Shown one piece after another: positions 33,515-42,384 of a DNA stretch of 64,000 nt (position 1 is the stretch's first letter; every line of letters starts with the position of its first letter). Where the stretch lies: positions 62,001 to 126,000 of the forward strand of contig NZ_JAKNCT010000002.1 in NCBI RefSeq assembly GCF_022134585.1, read 5' to 3'. The notes under the pieces were generated by a model, which saw only the letters and a program-made list of their open reading frames with translations, was not told the DNA's origin and did no database searches. The translations under genes and the position numbers were made by a program. The stretch comes from Mesosutterella porci (GTDB lineage Bacteria; Pseudomonadota; Gammaproteobacteria; Burkholderiales; Burkholderiaceae_F).

Positions 33515-34282
33515 TCAGGAACCCTGGCCTTCCATTGAAAAATCGGGTTTCCGCCCCTCGAGGAAAGCGGCCCTTGCAAGGCTCGCCTCGTCGGTTCTGC
33601 ACTGCGCGCGGTGCGCTTCAAGCGCGTCGCGCCGCGCCTGGGGCAGGTCTGAACGGCAGGCGCTCCGGACGAGGGCCTTGGCCGCCCTCACCGCGTGAGG
33701 GGGCAGCCTGCACAGCCGCAGGGCCCGGGCCGCGGTTTCCCGCACCACAGCCTCATCCGGAAACACGGCGTTGACGAGCCGCAGCCGCAGGGCTTCCTCG
33801 GCTGAGATCGGTTCGGACAGCAGGAGCTTTTCCGCGGCGAAGCGCTGCCCGCAGCAGGCGGCTAGACTCTCGGCGACGCCGTGAGGAGGTACGAACCCCA
33901 TGGCACTGAAGGGCAGGGAGAAAAGGGCGTGCTCGCCGCAGAAAACCATGTCGCAGGCGAGCAGGATGATCACGGCCATCCCGACCGCTGGTCCGTTCAC
34001 CGCCGCGAGCAGAGGCTTGTTCAGGCCGTCGATCGCCTCGAGAAGGCGCTCTTCGCGCTCGTAATAGTCGGAGGCTCCGTCGAGGGCCTCGTAGTCCGTG
34101 CCGGCGGAGAAAAGCCCCGGCAGTCCCTGCAACAGGATCACCCTTACGGTCGGATCTCCGTCCGCATCTTTCAAAGCCTGCGCAAGGTCGTCGAGCATTT
34201 CCAGGGAAAGGCTGTTGCGTTTGGCGGGGTTGCTGATTGCGATGGAGCGAACGCCCGAGGAGGTTTCGATGACGAAATTCAT
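33515..34282 (-). CDS. Enoyl-CoA hydratase/isomerase-family protein lacking the usual glutamates
   Basis: A crotonase-fold protein of 255 aa. The family frame is recognisable: N-P-A-K-R-N-S-L-S (CoA binding), F-S-A-G-T-D (oxyanion loop) and N-G-P-A-V-G. The two glutamates of classical hydratases are absent: the first position lies in G-M-A-V-I-I-L-L-A-C-D and the second in L-P-F-S-A-M-G-F-V-P-P-H-G. The L-P-F-S form resembles peroxisomal-type delta3,delta2-enoyl-CoA isomerases, but their glutamate is also missing. The reaction is therefore unassigned. It stands alone, divergent from mtnA. Confidence 0.85.
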   Translation of the reverse strand: MNFVIETSSGVRSIAISNPAKRNSLSLEMLDDLAQALKDADGDPTVRVILLQGLPGLFSAGTDYEALDGASDYYEREERLLEAIDGLNKPLLAAVNGPAVGMAVIILLACDMVFCGEHALFSLPFSAMGFVPPHGVAESLAACCGQRFAAEKLLLSEPISAEEALRLRLVNAVFPDEAVVRETAARALRLCRLPPHAVRAAKALVRSACRSDLPQARRDALEAHRAQCRTDEASLARAAFLEGRKPDFSMEGQGS

Positions 34283-34462
34283 TTGTGTAGGGAACTCCCA
34301 AAAGGTCGGCCTGCCGGGCGGGGCCGGAGAAAAAGGAAAGCGGCTGTGGCAGGCTGCGTTAAGTTTATATCCGGGCGATCCGCGGCGAACGCCCCGGCCT
34401 CAGGCCTTCTCAGGCAGTAAGCTATAGGCCGTCAGAACAGCAACCGCAGCGGGGTTTTAACC

Positions 34463-35536
34463 ATGCTTGTTGAAGGCAAGCCGATGAGAACTATCTGGAC
34501 GGAGGACGGAGGAAACTCGGTCCTTTACATTGACCAGACGCTCCTTCCTTATGAACTGCGGATCCGAACGGCCCGCAGCTGGGAGCGGCTGGTGCAGGCC
34601 ATTGAGCGCATGGAGGTGAGGGGAGCACCGCTCATCGGTGTGTCCGGCGCCTGGGCTGCGGCACTCGCGGTCGCGGACGATCCGAGCGGGGACGAGCTCA
34701 GGAGGCGCCTGGAGGCGATAGCCTCCGCCAGGCCCACTGCTGTTAACCTGCAGTGGGCCGTGAAGCGCATGTCAGCGCGGCTTTCTGGCCTTGAGGGCCA
34801 GGAGAGGATCCGCTGCGCGCGCAGCGAGGCGGCCCGGATGGCCGAGGAGGACGTAGCCGCCAACCGCTCGATAGGGAGGAACGCGGCGCGGCTGCTGCGG
34901 GCCCTGTCCGAAGCGAGGCCGGGGCGGCCCCTTCAGATTCTCACTCACTGCAATGCGGGCTGGCTTGCGACGGTCGATTACGGAACGGCGCTTTCCGGCG
35001 TTTACCAGTGCAGCGCAGACGGGATTCCGGTTCATGTCTGGGCCGACGAGACGAGGCCTCGTCTGCAGGGACTGCTAACGGAGTGGGAGCTGAGGATGGC
35101 GGGCGTGCCGGTGACGCTGGTCGCCGATAACGCGGGAGGATACCTCATGCAGCGCGACCTTGTGGACGTCGTGATCGTGGGAGCGGACCGAATCGCCGCG
35201 AACGGGGACGCCGCCAATAAGATCGGCACCTACTTGAAGGCCCTCGCGGCTCGCGAGAGCGGCGTCCCCTTTTATGTGGCCGCGCCGTTTTCAACCATTG
35301 ACTTTTCACTGAGCCGTGGCAGCGGCATTCCCATTGAAAAGAGGCCGGGCGGCGAGCTGCGTGAGATTCGCGGCGTGTGCCGCAGCGGGAGCGTCTCAAC
35401 GCTGAGGATAGCCCCTCAGCAGACCGATGCGTTTAACCCGGGCTTTGACGTGACGCCCGCGGAGCTGGTCACGGGGTTCATCACGGAAAAAGGGGTGCTG
35501 CTCCCCAGCGAACTTTTGAAATGGAGGCCGCAATGA
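34463..35536 (+). CDS. mtnA: S-methyl-5-thioribose-1-phosphate isomerase
   Basis: Isomerises methylthioribose 1-phosphate (or 5-deoxyribose 1-phosphate) to the ribulose form. It belongs to the eIF2B-like fold family. The substrate loop R-G-A-P-L-I-G-V, the catalytic cysteine in T-H-C-N-A-G, and the catalytic aspartate in V-G-A-D-R-I-A-A-N-G-D are all present. The ATG at 34463 gives a conventional N-terminus (V-E-G-K-P-M-R-T-I-W). The length is 357 aa. It overlaps the aldolase gene by 4 nt, which is the clue to its pathway. Confidence 0.95.
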   Translation: MLVEGKPMRTIWTEDGGNSVLYIDQTLLPYELRIRTARSWERLVQAIERMEVRGAPLIGVSGAWAAALAVADDPSGDELRRRLEAIASARPTAVNLQWAVKRMSARLSGLEGQERIRCARSEAARMAEEDVAANRSIGRNAARLLRALSEARPGRPLQILTHCNAGWLATVDYGTALSGVYQCSADGIPVHVWADETRPRLQGLLTEWELRMAGVPVTLVADNAGGYLMQRDLVDVVIVGADRIAANGDAANKIGTYLKALAARESGVPFYVAAPFSTIDFSLSRGSGIPIEKRPGGELREIRGVCRSGSVSTLRIAPQQTDAFNPGFDVTPAELVTGFITEKGVLLPSELLKWRPQ

Positions 35537-36486
35537 AGCCTTTTGACAATGAGGCTCGGGCGAGAGAAAGCGTCATCCGGGCGGCCCTGGGCATGGCCGG
35601 GGCCGGTCTAGTGGTCAACAAGGCCGGAAATGTTTCGGCAAGATGTGAAGAGGGGGGGCGGACTGCTTTTCTGATCACGCCTTCAGGGATGGACTACGAA
35701 TCCCTCAGGCCCGCTGACCTGTCCCTGATTTACTGGGATGACGGGACGAAGCAATGGGTCCACAGCGGACCGCACAAGCCTTCCAGCGAGTGGCTGATGC
35801 ATGCCGAAATCTACCGGGCGCACCCCGGGTGGGGCGGCGTCGTGCATACGCATTCCCCCAGGGCTACGGTTCTCGCCTGCAGGCAGACTCCGATCCCGGC
35901 TTTCCATTACATGGTGGCAGCGTCCGGAGGAGAGGACATTCCGTGCGCGAAGTATGCGCTCTTTGGCACCCCGGAGCTGGCCCGGAACGTGCTTGAGGCG
36001 CTGAAGGAGCGCCGATGCTGCCTGATTGCCCACCACGGTGTCGTTGCCGCAGGAAGCGATGTGAGCCAGGCTCTTAGCCTTGCCGTGGAGGTCGAGAACC
36101 TGGCCTCGATGTACATTGAGCTCCTCGCCCTTGGGCCGGCCGAAGTGCTGACCAAAGATCAGATGCGCGAGGTTCTGGAGAAATTTAGTGCTTACGAGGA
36201 CAACAGCAGGAGGCTCAGCCGCCGCGAGTCCGCGCAGACGCGCTCCGACGGGATGCCTTTGTGGAAATACGCCGACGGCCGTAATATTTCCTGTACTGAA
36301 AAGGTGAAGGTTCTCGATGAGAACTTTAGGGAAATAGGGCGGCTGATGGCCGATGCTCTCGATGACGCCGTTCTTATCGGGTGCCCGTCCGAGCAGTACC
36401 GTTGGGCTCTGGAGAATCTGGCAGCCGGTCTGAAGAGCCGCTATCCGGATCAGAATCCGGAAGAAAACAGTCGGGGTGGGTCATGA
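35533..36486 (+). CDS. Class II aldolase/adducin-family protein, probable deoxyribulose/methylthioribulose-1-phosphate aldolase
   Basis: Predicted zinc aldolase that would split the MtnA product into DHAP and an aldehyde. Catalytic and metal residues are in place: P-S-S-E-W-L-M-H (glutamate), H-T-H-S-P-R-A (two histidines) and I-A-H-H-G-V (third histidine). The text A-K-Y-A-L-F-G-T resembles fuculose-phosphate aldolases more than MtnB dehydratases. GGAGG lies 5 nt before the ATG at 35533, which overlaps the mtnA stop. At 317 aa it is about 95 residues longer than usual; the C-terminal extension (from about residue 220) matches nothing I recognise. Confidence 0.85.
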   Translation: MKPFDNEARARESVIRAALGMAGAGLVVNKAGNVSARCEEGGRTAFLITPSGMDYESLRPADLSLIYWDDGTKQWVHSGPHKPSSEWLMHAEIYRAHPGWGGVVHTHSPRATVLACRQTPIPAFHYMVAASGGEDIPCAKYALFGTPELARNVLEALKERRCCLIAHHGVVAAGSDVSQALSLAVEVENLASMYIELLALGPAEVLTKDQMREVLEKFSAYEDNSRRLSRRESAQTRSDGMPLWKYADGRNISCTEKVKVLDENFREIGRLMADALDDAVLIGCPSEQYRWALENLAAGLKSRYPDQNPEENSRGGS

Positions 36487-36983
36487 AAAGAAGAACACTG
36501 TTGAAGGCCGCTGCGGCCGGTGCCGCCGCCTTGGTGCTTGGCGGCTGCGCGCACCCCCAGCTTATCGCCAAGGGGGTTTCGGAGGCCGATATCGTCGCGA
36601 AGCTGGGCAAGCCCCACGCAAGGACGGTCTTGCCCGACGGAACGGTGCGGCTCACCTACTCCTGGCAGCCCATGGGGCAGGCTGTCTGGTGGATGTTCCT
36701 GGATTCCTCCGGCCGGTACTTTAAGCTCGAGCAGGCTCTCGTCGAGGATAACTTCCCGATGATCAAGCCCGGGATGACCCGCGCTCAGGTCTATGAACTG
36801 CTGGGGCCCTGCGCGGAGGAGTACAAATTCCCCGCGCTCAAGCAGACTTCGCTGATGTACCGCTATGAAGACTATTCCCGCGCTCCGATGGCTCTGTGGG
36901 TGGATCTCGACCTGACCGGCCACGTGGTGTCCTGGACGACCAGTACGGACCCCTGGCTAGACCGGCCGCTTCCGATGCTCTGA
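36483..36983 (+). CDS. Lipoprotein with two BamE/SmpA-like repeats
   Basis: A 166-aa predicted lipoprotein. The signal peptide begins M-K-R-R-T-L-L-K and ends at lipobox L-G-G-C (Cys at residue 22); the R-R pair hints at Tat export. Two short segments, G-V-S-E-A-D-I-V-A-K-L-G-K-P and I-K-P-G-M-T-R-A-Q-V-Y-E-L-L-G, are spaced like duplicated BamE/SmpA-type helices. The ATG overlaps the aldolase stop by 4 nt with GGGTGGG upstream, so it is translationally coupled to a metabolic pair. Function unknown. Confidence 0.85.
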   Translation: MKRRTLLKAAAAGAAALVLGGCAHPQLIAKGVSEADIVAKLGKPHARTVLPDGTVRLTYSWQPMGQAVWWMFLDSSGRYFKLEQALVEDNFPMIKPGMTRAQVYELLGPCAEEYKFPALKQTSLMYRYEDYSRAPMALWVDLDLTGHVVSWTTSTDPWLDRPLPML

Positions 36984-37033
36984 GTTTCCCGGGCCGGGTT
37001 TCCGGCGGAAGCGGGGGCGCGGCCGCGCCCCCC

Positions 37034-37067
37034 AAAAAAAACCTCTTTCCCCCGAGGGAGAAAGAGG
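37034..37067 (-). terminator. Rho-independent terminator after aspS
   Basis: Read leftwards, CCTCTTTC pairs with GAAAGAGG and is followed by eight T residues. It lies about 30 nt beyond the aspS stop. Confidence 0.93.
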
Positions 37068-37096
37068 TCGAAGCGGGCGCGGGCCCCTATAAGGGC

Positions 37097-38905
37097 TTAC
37101 TCGCCGTCCTTGGCGGCTGCCTTATGCTCGTTTCTGAGCCTGATATGCAGCTCGCGCAGCTGCTTCTCGGTGACCGGCGCGGGTGCGTGCGTGAGCAGGC
37201 ACTGGGCGCGCTGGGTCTTCGGGAAGGCGATCACGTCACGGATGGAATTCGCCTTGGTCATCATCGCGACGATGCGGTCCAGACCGAAGGCGATGCCGCC
37301 GTGCGGCGGCGCGCCAAACTTCAGGGCCTTCAGCAGGAACCCGAACTTCTGCTCGGCCTCCTCGGGGGTGATCTTCAGAGCGCTGAAGACCTTTTCCTGC
37401 ACGTCTTCCTTGTGGATTCGGATGGAGCCGCCGCCGATTTCCCAGCCGTTGAGCACCATGTCATAGGCCTTGGCGTAGCAGTGCTCGGGATCGCTCTCGA
37501 GTTTGTCCACGTCGGAGTCCTGCGGGCAGGTGAAGGGGTGGTGGCAGGCCATCCAGCGGTTTTCCTCGTCGGACCATTCGAACATGGGGAAGTCGACGAC
37601 CCAGAGGGCCTTCCATCCGTCCTTGAAGAGGCCGGCCTTCTTGCCGAACTCGCTGTGGCCGATCTTGAGGCGCAGGGCGCCCAGAGAGTCCCAGACGATC
37701 TTTTTCTTGTCGGCGCCGAAGAAGATGACGTCGCCGTCGTTTGCGCCGGTTCTTTCAATCACGGCCTTCAGGAATTCATTCGACAGGTTCTTGACGATCG
37801 GGCTCTGGAGGCCGTCGCGGCCCTTGCTCTTGTCGTTGACCTTGATGTAGGCGAGACCCTTGGCGCCGTAGATCTTGACAAATTCGGTGTAGGAGTCGAT
37901 CTCGGAGCGGGGCAGCTCGCAGCCGTGCGGCACGTTCATGGCGACCACTTTGCCGTTCTTCATTGCGGCGGCGTTGGCGAACACCTTGAAGTTCGTGTCA
38001 TGGCAGAGATCCGTGATCTCTTTGAATTCAAGCGAGACGCGCAGATCGGGCTTGTCCGAGCCGAAGCGGGCCATCGCATCGTCCCAGCGCATGACCGGGT
38101 ACGGATTCGCCAGATCCACGTTCAGCACTTCTTTGAACACGCCGCGCACCATTTCCTCAAACAGCGAGCGGATTTCCTCCTGAGTCATGAAGGAAGTTTC
38201 GATATCGACCTGGGTGAACTCAGGCTGGCGGTCGGCGCGCAGGTCCTCGTCGCGGAAGCACTTGACGATCTGGTAGTAGCGGTCGAAGCCTGCAACCATG
38301 AGCAGCTGCTTGAAAAGCTGCGGGGACTGAGGCAGCGCGTAAAAGCAGCCTTCCTCCACGCGGGAGGGTACCAGATAGTCGCGGGCGCCCTCAGGGGTGC
38401 TGCGGGTGAGAGCCGGCGTTTCGATGTCGATGAACCCGTGCGCGTCCAGGAAGCGCCGGAAGGCCATCGCGGTCTTGTAGCGCAGGCGCAGGTTGTGCTG
38501 CATCATGGGCCTGCGCAGGTCAAGCACCCTGTAGGTGAGGCGCGCGGTCTCCGAGATGTTGTCATCGTCGAGGCTGAACGGGGGCGGCAGGGAGGCATTG
38601 AGAACCTCGAGCTCTTTGCACAGCACTTCGATGCCGCCGGAAATCAGCTCTTCATTCTTGGTTCCCTCGGGACGAGCGCGAACCAGGCCGACTACTTTAA
38701 GGCAGTACTCGTTGCGGACTTTCTCCGCAGTGTGGAAGACGTCCGGACGATCCGGGTCGCAGACCACCTGAACCAGTCCCTCGCGGTCGCGAAGGTCAAT
38801 GAAGATGACGCCGCCGTGGTCTCTGCGGCGGTGAACCCAGCCATAAAGGGTAACGGTCTGTCCGATGAATTTCTCATCAACCAAACCCGAATAAACGGTA
38901 CGCAT
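37097..38905 (-). CDS. aspS: Aspartyl-tRNA synthetase
   Basis: Class II synthetase, 602 aa. The N-terminal OB fold ([15 protein letters not shown]) is followed by motif 2 ([16 protein letters not shown]) and motif 3 (G-G-I-A-F-G-L-D-R). The GAD insertion domain lies between them (about residues 300-410). The family includes discriminating and Asp/Asn-charging forms; I cannot tell which from this alone. It is followed by a terminator and preceded by another, so it is a single-gene unit. Confidence 0.97.
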   Translation of the reverse strand: MRTVYSGLVDEKFIGQTVTLYGWVHRRRDHGGVIFIDLRDREGLVQVVCDPDRPDVFHTAEKVRNEYCLKVVGLVRARPEGTKNEELISGGIEVLCKELEVLNASLPPPFSLDDDNISETARLTYRVLDLRRPMMQHNLRLRYKTAMAFRRFLDAHGFIDIETPALTRSTPEGARDYLVPSRVEEGCFYALPQSPQLFKQLLMVAGFDRYYQIVKCFRDEDLRADRQPEFTQVDIETSFMTQEEIRSLFEEMVRGVFKEVLNVDLANPYPVMRWDDAMARFGSDKPDLRVSLEFKEITDLCHDTNFKVFANAAAMKNGKVVAMNVPHGCELPRSEIDSYTEFVKIYGAKGLAYIKVNDKSKGRDGLQSPIVKNLSNEFLKAVIERTGANDGDVIFFGADKKKIVWDSLGALRLKIGHSEFGKKAGLFKDGWKALWVVDFPMFEWSDEENRWMACHHPFTCPQDSDVDKLESDPEHCYAKAYDMVLNGWEIGGGSIRIHKEDVQEKVFSALKITPEEAEQKFGFLLKALKFGAPPHGGIAFGLDRIVAMMTKANSIRDVIAFPKTQRAQCLLTHAPAPVTEKQLRELHIRLRNEHKAAAKDGE

Positions 38906-38955
38906 ACAAGCTCCGGGTCAAACAAAAAAAGCAGAAAAGCTTTTTTCTGCAGAAA

Positions 38956-39002
38956 CAAAAAGCCACCGGCGCTCCCAAGCGCCCGCAACGGGAGCCGCCG
39001 GC
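38956..39002 (-). terminator. Terminator between the DUF502 gene and aspS
   Basis: Read leftwards, GCCGGCGGCTCCC pairs with GGGAGCGCCGGTGGC around a GC-rich loop, followed by TTTTTG. It ends the DUF502 unit upstream of aspS. Confidence 0.85.
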
Positions 39003-39078
39003 AACGGACATACTTTTAAAGTTTAGCGCGAGGCAGGCGCTGTGAGTGGCTTCGGGACAAGAATTGTTGGACAGCTCC

Positions 39079-39699
39079 TCAGGACTCGGACCTCTTTGCC
39101 TCCGAGGCAGACCCTGGCTGCACGACCCCCATCGAGACGTGGAAAGTGAGGGCCTCGTCGACGCTGCAGCTCGTGTCGCGGACATCTTCCTGCGGCACAA
39201 GGACAACATAGCCGGACGTGGGGTTGGGGGCGGTGGGGATGAAGACTGCGACCGCGCGACTCCCGCAGCCCTGCGAGAGAGCCGGCCCAGCCTGATTCGC
39301 CACGAACCCGAGCGTCCACATGCCCTTTCTAGGGTACTCGACCAGGACGACCTTCTGGAAGCTTTGGGACTGCGGATTGAGAAAAGTCCCGGCTATTTTC
39401 TTGATTCCGCCGTAGAGCTGCTTGACCACGGGAATGCGCTCGAGCAGCGTCTCCCACCAGTACACCAGCTTTCTGCCGAGCACATTGGCCACCACCACGC
39501 CTGTGAGCAGGACGATGGCCGCGGCAACAAGCAGGCCGAAGCCCGGGATGTGCACGCCGTAAATGGACTCGGGCAGCCAGCGCGGGGGCAGAAACACGAG
39601 CAGCCTGTCGCTGAACTCGATGACGCTGTCGAGAATCCAGACCGTAAAGAGCAGTGGAATCCAGAAAAGGAGCCCGGCGGAAAAAAACTTCTTGAACAT
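39079..39699 (-). CDS. DUF502 family membrane protein
   Basis: A 206-aa protein of unknown function found widely in proteobacteria and plants. Two transmembrane segments (about residues 7-27 and 52-72) precede a soluble domain with the family motifs R-I-P-V-V-K-Q-L-Y-G-G-I-K, V-L-V-E-Y-P-R-K-G-M-W-x-L-G-F and F-I-P-T-A-P-N-P-T-S-G. It lies downstream of the FmdB-type gene, behind a terminator, and upstream of aspS, a conserved betaproteobacterial order. Confidence 0.9.
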   Translation of the reverse strand: MFKKFFSAGLLFWIPLLFTVWILDSVIEFSDRLLVFLPPRWLPESIYGVHIPGFGLLVAAAIVLLTGVVVANVLGRKLVYWWETLLERIPVVKQLYGGIKKIAGTFLNPQSQSFQKVVLVEYPRKGMWTLGFVANQAGPALSQGCGSRAVAVFIPTAPNPTSGYVVLVPQEDVRDTSCSVDEALTFHVSMGVVQPGSASEAKRSES

Positions 39700-39709
39700 G
39701 ATATGGGAG

Positions 39710-39754
39710 AAAAAAATGCGCCCGCGGACCTCCGTGCCGGGGCCTCGGGCGCAT
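39710..39754 (-). terminator. Terminator after the FmdB-type gene
   Basis: Read leftwards, ATGCGCCCG pairs with CGGGCGCAT and is followed by TTTTTTC. It separates the FmdB-type gene from the DUF502 gene. Confidence 0.88.
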
Positions 39755-39779
39755 GGCAGACCGTCGCGCCTGGGGCGCT

Positions 39780-40001
39780 TCAGTCAGAATTCTTGTGAGC
39801 CGCAGCGACCCCGGTGTGGCCGGCGTTGAAGTCCGTGGCGGCCCAGCCCTTTCCCTTCAGCTCGAAGCCCGGAGCGGAAAGCTGCTTAACCAGGGTGTCC
39901 TTCCCGCATTTGGGGCAGGTTTTGAGCGGCTTGTCGGAAAACTTCTGGATGACATCCTCTTCAAAGCCGCAGGAAGAGCATTTGTAACCGTAAATCGGCA
40001 T
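39780..40001 (-). CDS. FmdB-family zinc-ribbon protein
   Basis: A 73-aa protein. The N-terminal zinc ribbon has M-P-I-Y-G-Y-K-C-S-S-C-G and C-P-K-C-G, giving two C-x2-C pairs. The C-terminal half is low-complexity. The ATG at 40001 yields the canonical M-P-I-Y start, so the 7 extra upstream codons are rejected. The role is unknown; FmdB proteins are often called putative regulators. It diverges from the hisN-like gene. Confidence 0.9.
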   Translation of the reverse strand: MPIYGYKCSSCGFEEDVIQKFSDKPLKTCPKCGKDTLVKQLSAPGFELKGKGWAATDFNAGHTGVAAAHKNSD

Positions 40002-40058
40002 GATTTCTGAATCGTCCTTCAAAAACAGACACGGGCCAGTGCTCTGGCCTCATAAAAT

Positions 40059-40064
40059 TATAAT
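40059..40064 (+). promoter_or_regulatory. Candidate -10 element for the hisN-like gene
   Basis: TATAAT inside an AT-rich stretch, 75 nt before the ATG at 40140. A GGCCAGTGCTCTGGCC inverted repeat lies just upstream (40034-40049) and could be an operator. No clear -35. Confidence 0.35.
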
Positions 40065-40139
40065 TATGGCTCAACTGATTACTTATGTGTCGGCAAATCC
40101 GACGCGCGGCTGCGGTATTTAAATGGAGGGAGCAAAGCA

Positions 40140-40991
40140 ATGACAGAGCCGGTCGGTTACACCAGGAATATCGGGCAGGAGGAACTCAGGCAGTTCCTGC
40201 CTTTCCTTCAGGAGCTGGCGGACGCTGCCGCCGCCGAAATCCTTCCTAATTTTCTCACCGGTATTCACGTCGACGAGAAGTCCAACCATACGCCGGTCAC
40301 CCGGGCGGACCGCGGCGCCGAAAAGGCCATGCGCGACCTCATTGAAGCCCGCTTCCCCGCTCATGGCATCCTGGGGGAGGAGTGGGGCGGCAAGGAGCCG
40401 GCCGAGGCCCTGCCACGCTACCGCTGGATCCTAGATCCCATCGACGGGACGCGCGCATTCATCTCCAACTGCTTTCTGTTCGGGAACCTGATCGCGCTGG
40501 AACGCGACGACGGGGAGGGCTTCGGCCCCATCCTTTCCTCCATCGCTTTTCCCGCAGCCGGGGTGCGGGCGATCGGCTGGAAGAATCATGCGGAGCTGCG
40601 CCGCGGGACAGGCTTTTCTCAGTCCGTCCCCATGAAGGTGCGCCCGTGCTCCAGACTGAAGGAGGCCACGCTGCTGGTGACTTCCCACTGGAGCACTCCC
40701 GAGCAGGTCGGGGACGGGCGGATACAGAAGCTGGTCGATCAGGCGAAGCTCTATCGCACCTGGGGCGACTGCTTCGGCTATTTCGCCGTCGCCTCCGGCG
40801 GAGCCGACATCATGATTGACCCGGACCTGTCGTACTGGGATGCGGCCGCCCTGATCCCCGTGGCCGAGGGTGCGGGCGGCGTCATCACCAGTACGAAGGG
40901 CGGCAACCCGCTCATCGACAAGTCCGCCGTGTGTACGGCTGGCGGACTGCACCGCGAGGTGCTGCAGATCCTTAATTCTTCTTCGCTGTAG
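40140..40991 (+). CDS. hisN: Inositol-monophosphatase-family protein, probable histidinol-phosphatase
   Basis: A Mg-dependent phosphatase of 283 aa. Metal-binding motifs are I-L-G-E-E-W-G, L-D-P-I-D-G-T-R-A-F-I and S-Y-W-D-A-A-A-L-I-P-V-A-E-G-A-G-G. The D-P-I-D-G-T-R-x-F-x-x-G/N form and the length suit the HisN subgroup, which replaces HisB phosphatase in histidine synthesis, but other IMPase substrates are possible. GGAGGG precedes the ATG. The last 20 bp overlap the convergent sensor kinase gene. Confidence 0.85.
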   Translation: MTEPVGYTRNIGQEELRQFLPFLQELADAAAAEILPNFLTGIHVDEKSNHTPVTRADRGAEKAMRDLIEARFPAHGILGEEWGGKEPAEALPRYRWILDPIDGTRAFISNCFLFGNLIALERDDGEGFGPILSSIAFPAAGVRAIGWKNHAELRRGTGFSQSVPMKVRPCSRLKEATLLVTSHWSTPEQVGDGRIQKLVDQAKLYRTWGDCFGYFAVASGGADIMIDPDLSYWDAAALIPVAEGAGGVITSTKGGNPLIDKSAVCTAGGLHREVLQILNSSSL

Positions 40992-42384
40992 CGGCGGGTT
41001 CGGAGAGGGCGGGCAGCGTGATCAGGACGCGCAGCCCGTGCGGCCGGATGTTCTCGGCGGCAATGCTGCCGCCGAAGCGCTTGGCGGCCTCCCGTGCGAT
41101 GGCCAGCCCGAGCCCGAAGCCAGAGCCCGTGGGCTGCCCCGCTCCCCTGAAGAAGGGGACAAAGAGCGTGGGTAGCTCCTTCGGGTCGGCCCCGGGGCCC
41201 TGATCCTCGATCGCGAGGCTGATTCGATCGGCGCTGCTTCTCCAAGCCCTGCAGGTGATGACGCCCTGCTCGGGAGAAAAGCGGATGGCGTTTCGGATGA
41301 TGTTCTCCAGAGCGTGGGTCAGGATGTCGGAATTACCGGTCAGTCTGAGCGGTGAGTCGGGCAGCTCGGCCCGGATCGAGACTTTTTTCCTGCTGGCCTC
41401 GATGCCTGCGCTGTCAATCACGTCCTGTAGCGTTTCGCCGGCGTCAAACACGACGTGGTTCTCACGCTCGAGCGGCAGATCCGCTGCGTTGAGCCGGGTG
41501 TAGGTGAGGAGGTCATCGATCAGGGCGTCCATTTTTTTTACGTCGGATTCGATGTGGTCCAGCATTGCGGGGATCTTCTCGGGGGACTGCCTCGCGATGT
41601 CGATCGCGCAGTTCATGCGCGCGAGGGGCGAGCGAAGCTCATGGCTGACATTGTGAAAGAGCGTCTGCTGGCGCTCGAGCAGCTGCTCTATGGTCCCCGC
41701 CATCTTGTCAAAGCACTGCGACAGGCTCTGAAGCTCCACGCTGGAGGTCCGGACGGACTGAGAGACCCGCACCGACAGATCCCCGGCGGTGACCTTGTCC
41801 ATGGCCTGTTCGATTTTCCGGATCGGACGGGTGATGGACCAGGCCATGCCCGAGGCGACTGCCACGGCCACCAGCAGGGAGGCGATGATGTTGGGCCAGA
41901 GCGGGCGCGACAGAAGAAAACGCGACTCGCTCAGGAAGCTGCTGCTGTTCCTTACCGTGAAGGCGAGGACAGGCCGTCCTTCGAGGTTGATCTGGACAAT
42001 GTCCCCCGAGTTGGGATCCTGGGCGTACATCTCGCGGGCATGCTTTACCAGGGAGGCTGAGATGGGGCGGCCGGCCAGATCTTTTCCACTCTCGTCAACG
42101 ACATAGACATAGGAACGGTCGACGGGGGTTTTTTGCTCCTTCAGCCATTGAGTGAGCCCGGCTTTTCCCGCGATGCCGGCCATCTGGGAGGCGAACACCA
42201 GCCGGTCCCTGCTTCCCGGGTTGCTCGGGATCTGGGATGAGTGCAGCCCTAGGACGATCGTGAATACGAAAATCCCCGACAGGACCATGGCCGCCAGAAA
42301 GGCGGCCAGCATGCGCCAGAAAACCGTATCGAATCTTTTAAGGGACGCGGAGCGCGGCTTCGGGGCCGTGGAAACGGAGTTCAT
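40972..42384 (-). CDS. Membrane sensor histidine kinase (CpxA-like)
   Basis: A 470-aa kinase. Two transmembrane segments (about residues 25-50 and 165-185) flank a periplasmic sensor loop. They are followed by a HAMP linker (R-P-I-R-K-I-E-Q-A-M), the H box N-V-S-H-E-L-R-S-P-L-A-R, the N box N-I-I-R-N-A-I-R-F, and G boxes E-D-Q-G-P-G-A and G-S-G-F-G-L-G-L-A-I. It overlaps the response-regulator stop by 4 nt, so the two are a coupled pair. A CpxA-like envelope-stress role is suggested by the catalytic domain, not proved. Confidence 0.92.
   Translation of the reverse strand: MNSVSTAPKPRSASLKRFDTVFWRMLAAFLAAMVLSGIFVFTIVLGLHSSQIPSNPGSRDRLVFASQMAGIAGKAGLTQWLKEQKTPVDRSYVYVVDESGKDLAGRPISASLVKHAREMYAQDPNSGDIVQINLEGRPVLAFTVRNSSSFLSESRFLLSRPLWPNIIASLLVAVAVASGMAWSITRPIRKIEQAMDKVTAGDLSVRVSQSVRTSSVELQSLSQCFDKMAGTIEQLLERQQTLFHNVSHELRSPLARMNCAIDIARQSPEKIPAMLDHIESDVKKMDALIDDLLTYTRLNAADLPLERENHVVFDAGETLQDVIDSAGIEASRKKVSIRAELPDSPLRLTGNSDILTHALENIIRNAIRFSPEQGVITCRAWRSSADRISLAIEDQGPGADPKELPTLFVPFFRGAGQPTGSGFGLGLAIAREAAKRFGGSIAAENIRPHGLRVLITLPALSEPAATAKKN

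Noticed and set aside
36896-39019. 707-aa open frame on the + strand
   Set aside because: It lies opposite aspS, is His/Val/Asp-rich with no family motif, and is a codon-bias shadow in GC-rich DNA.
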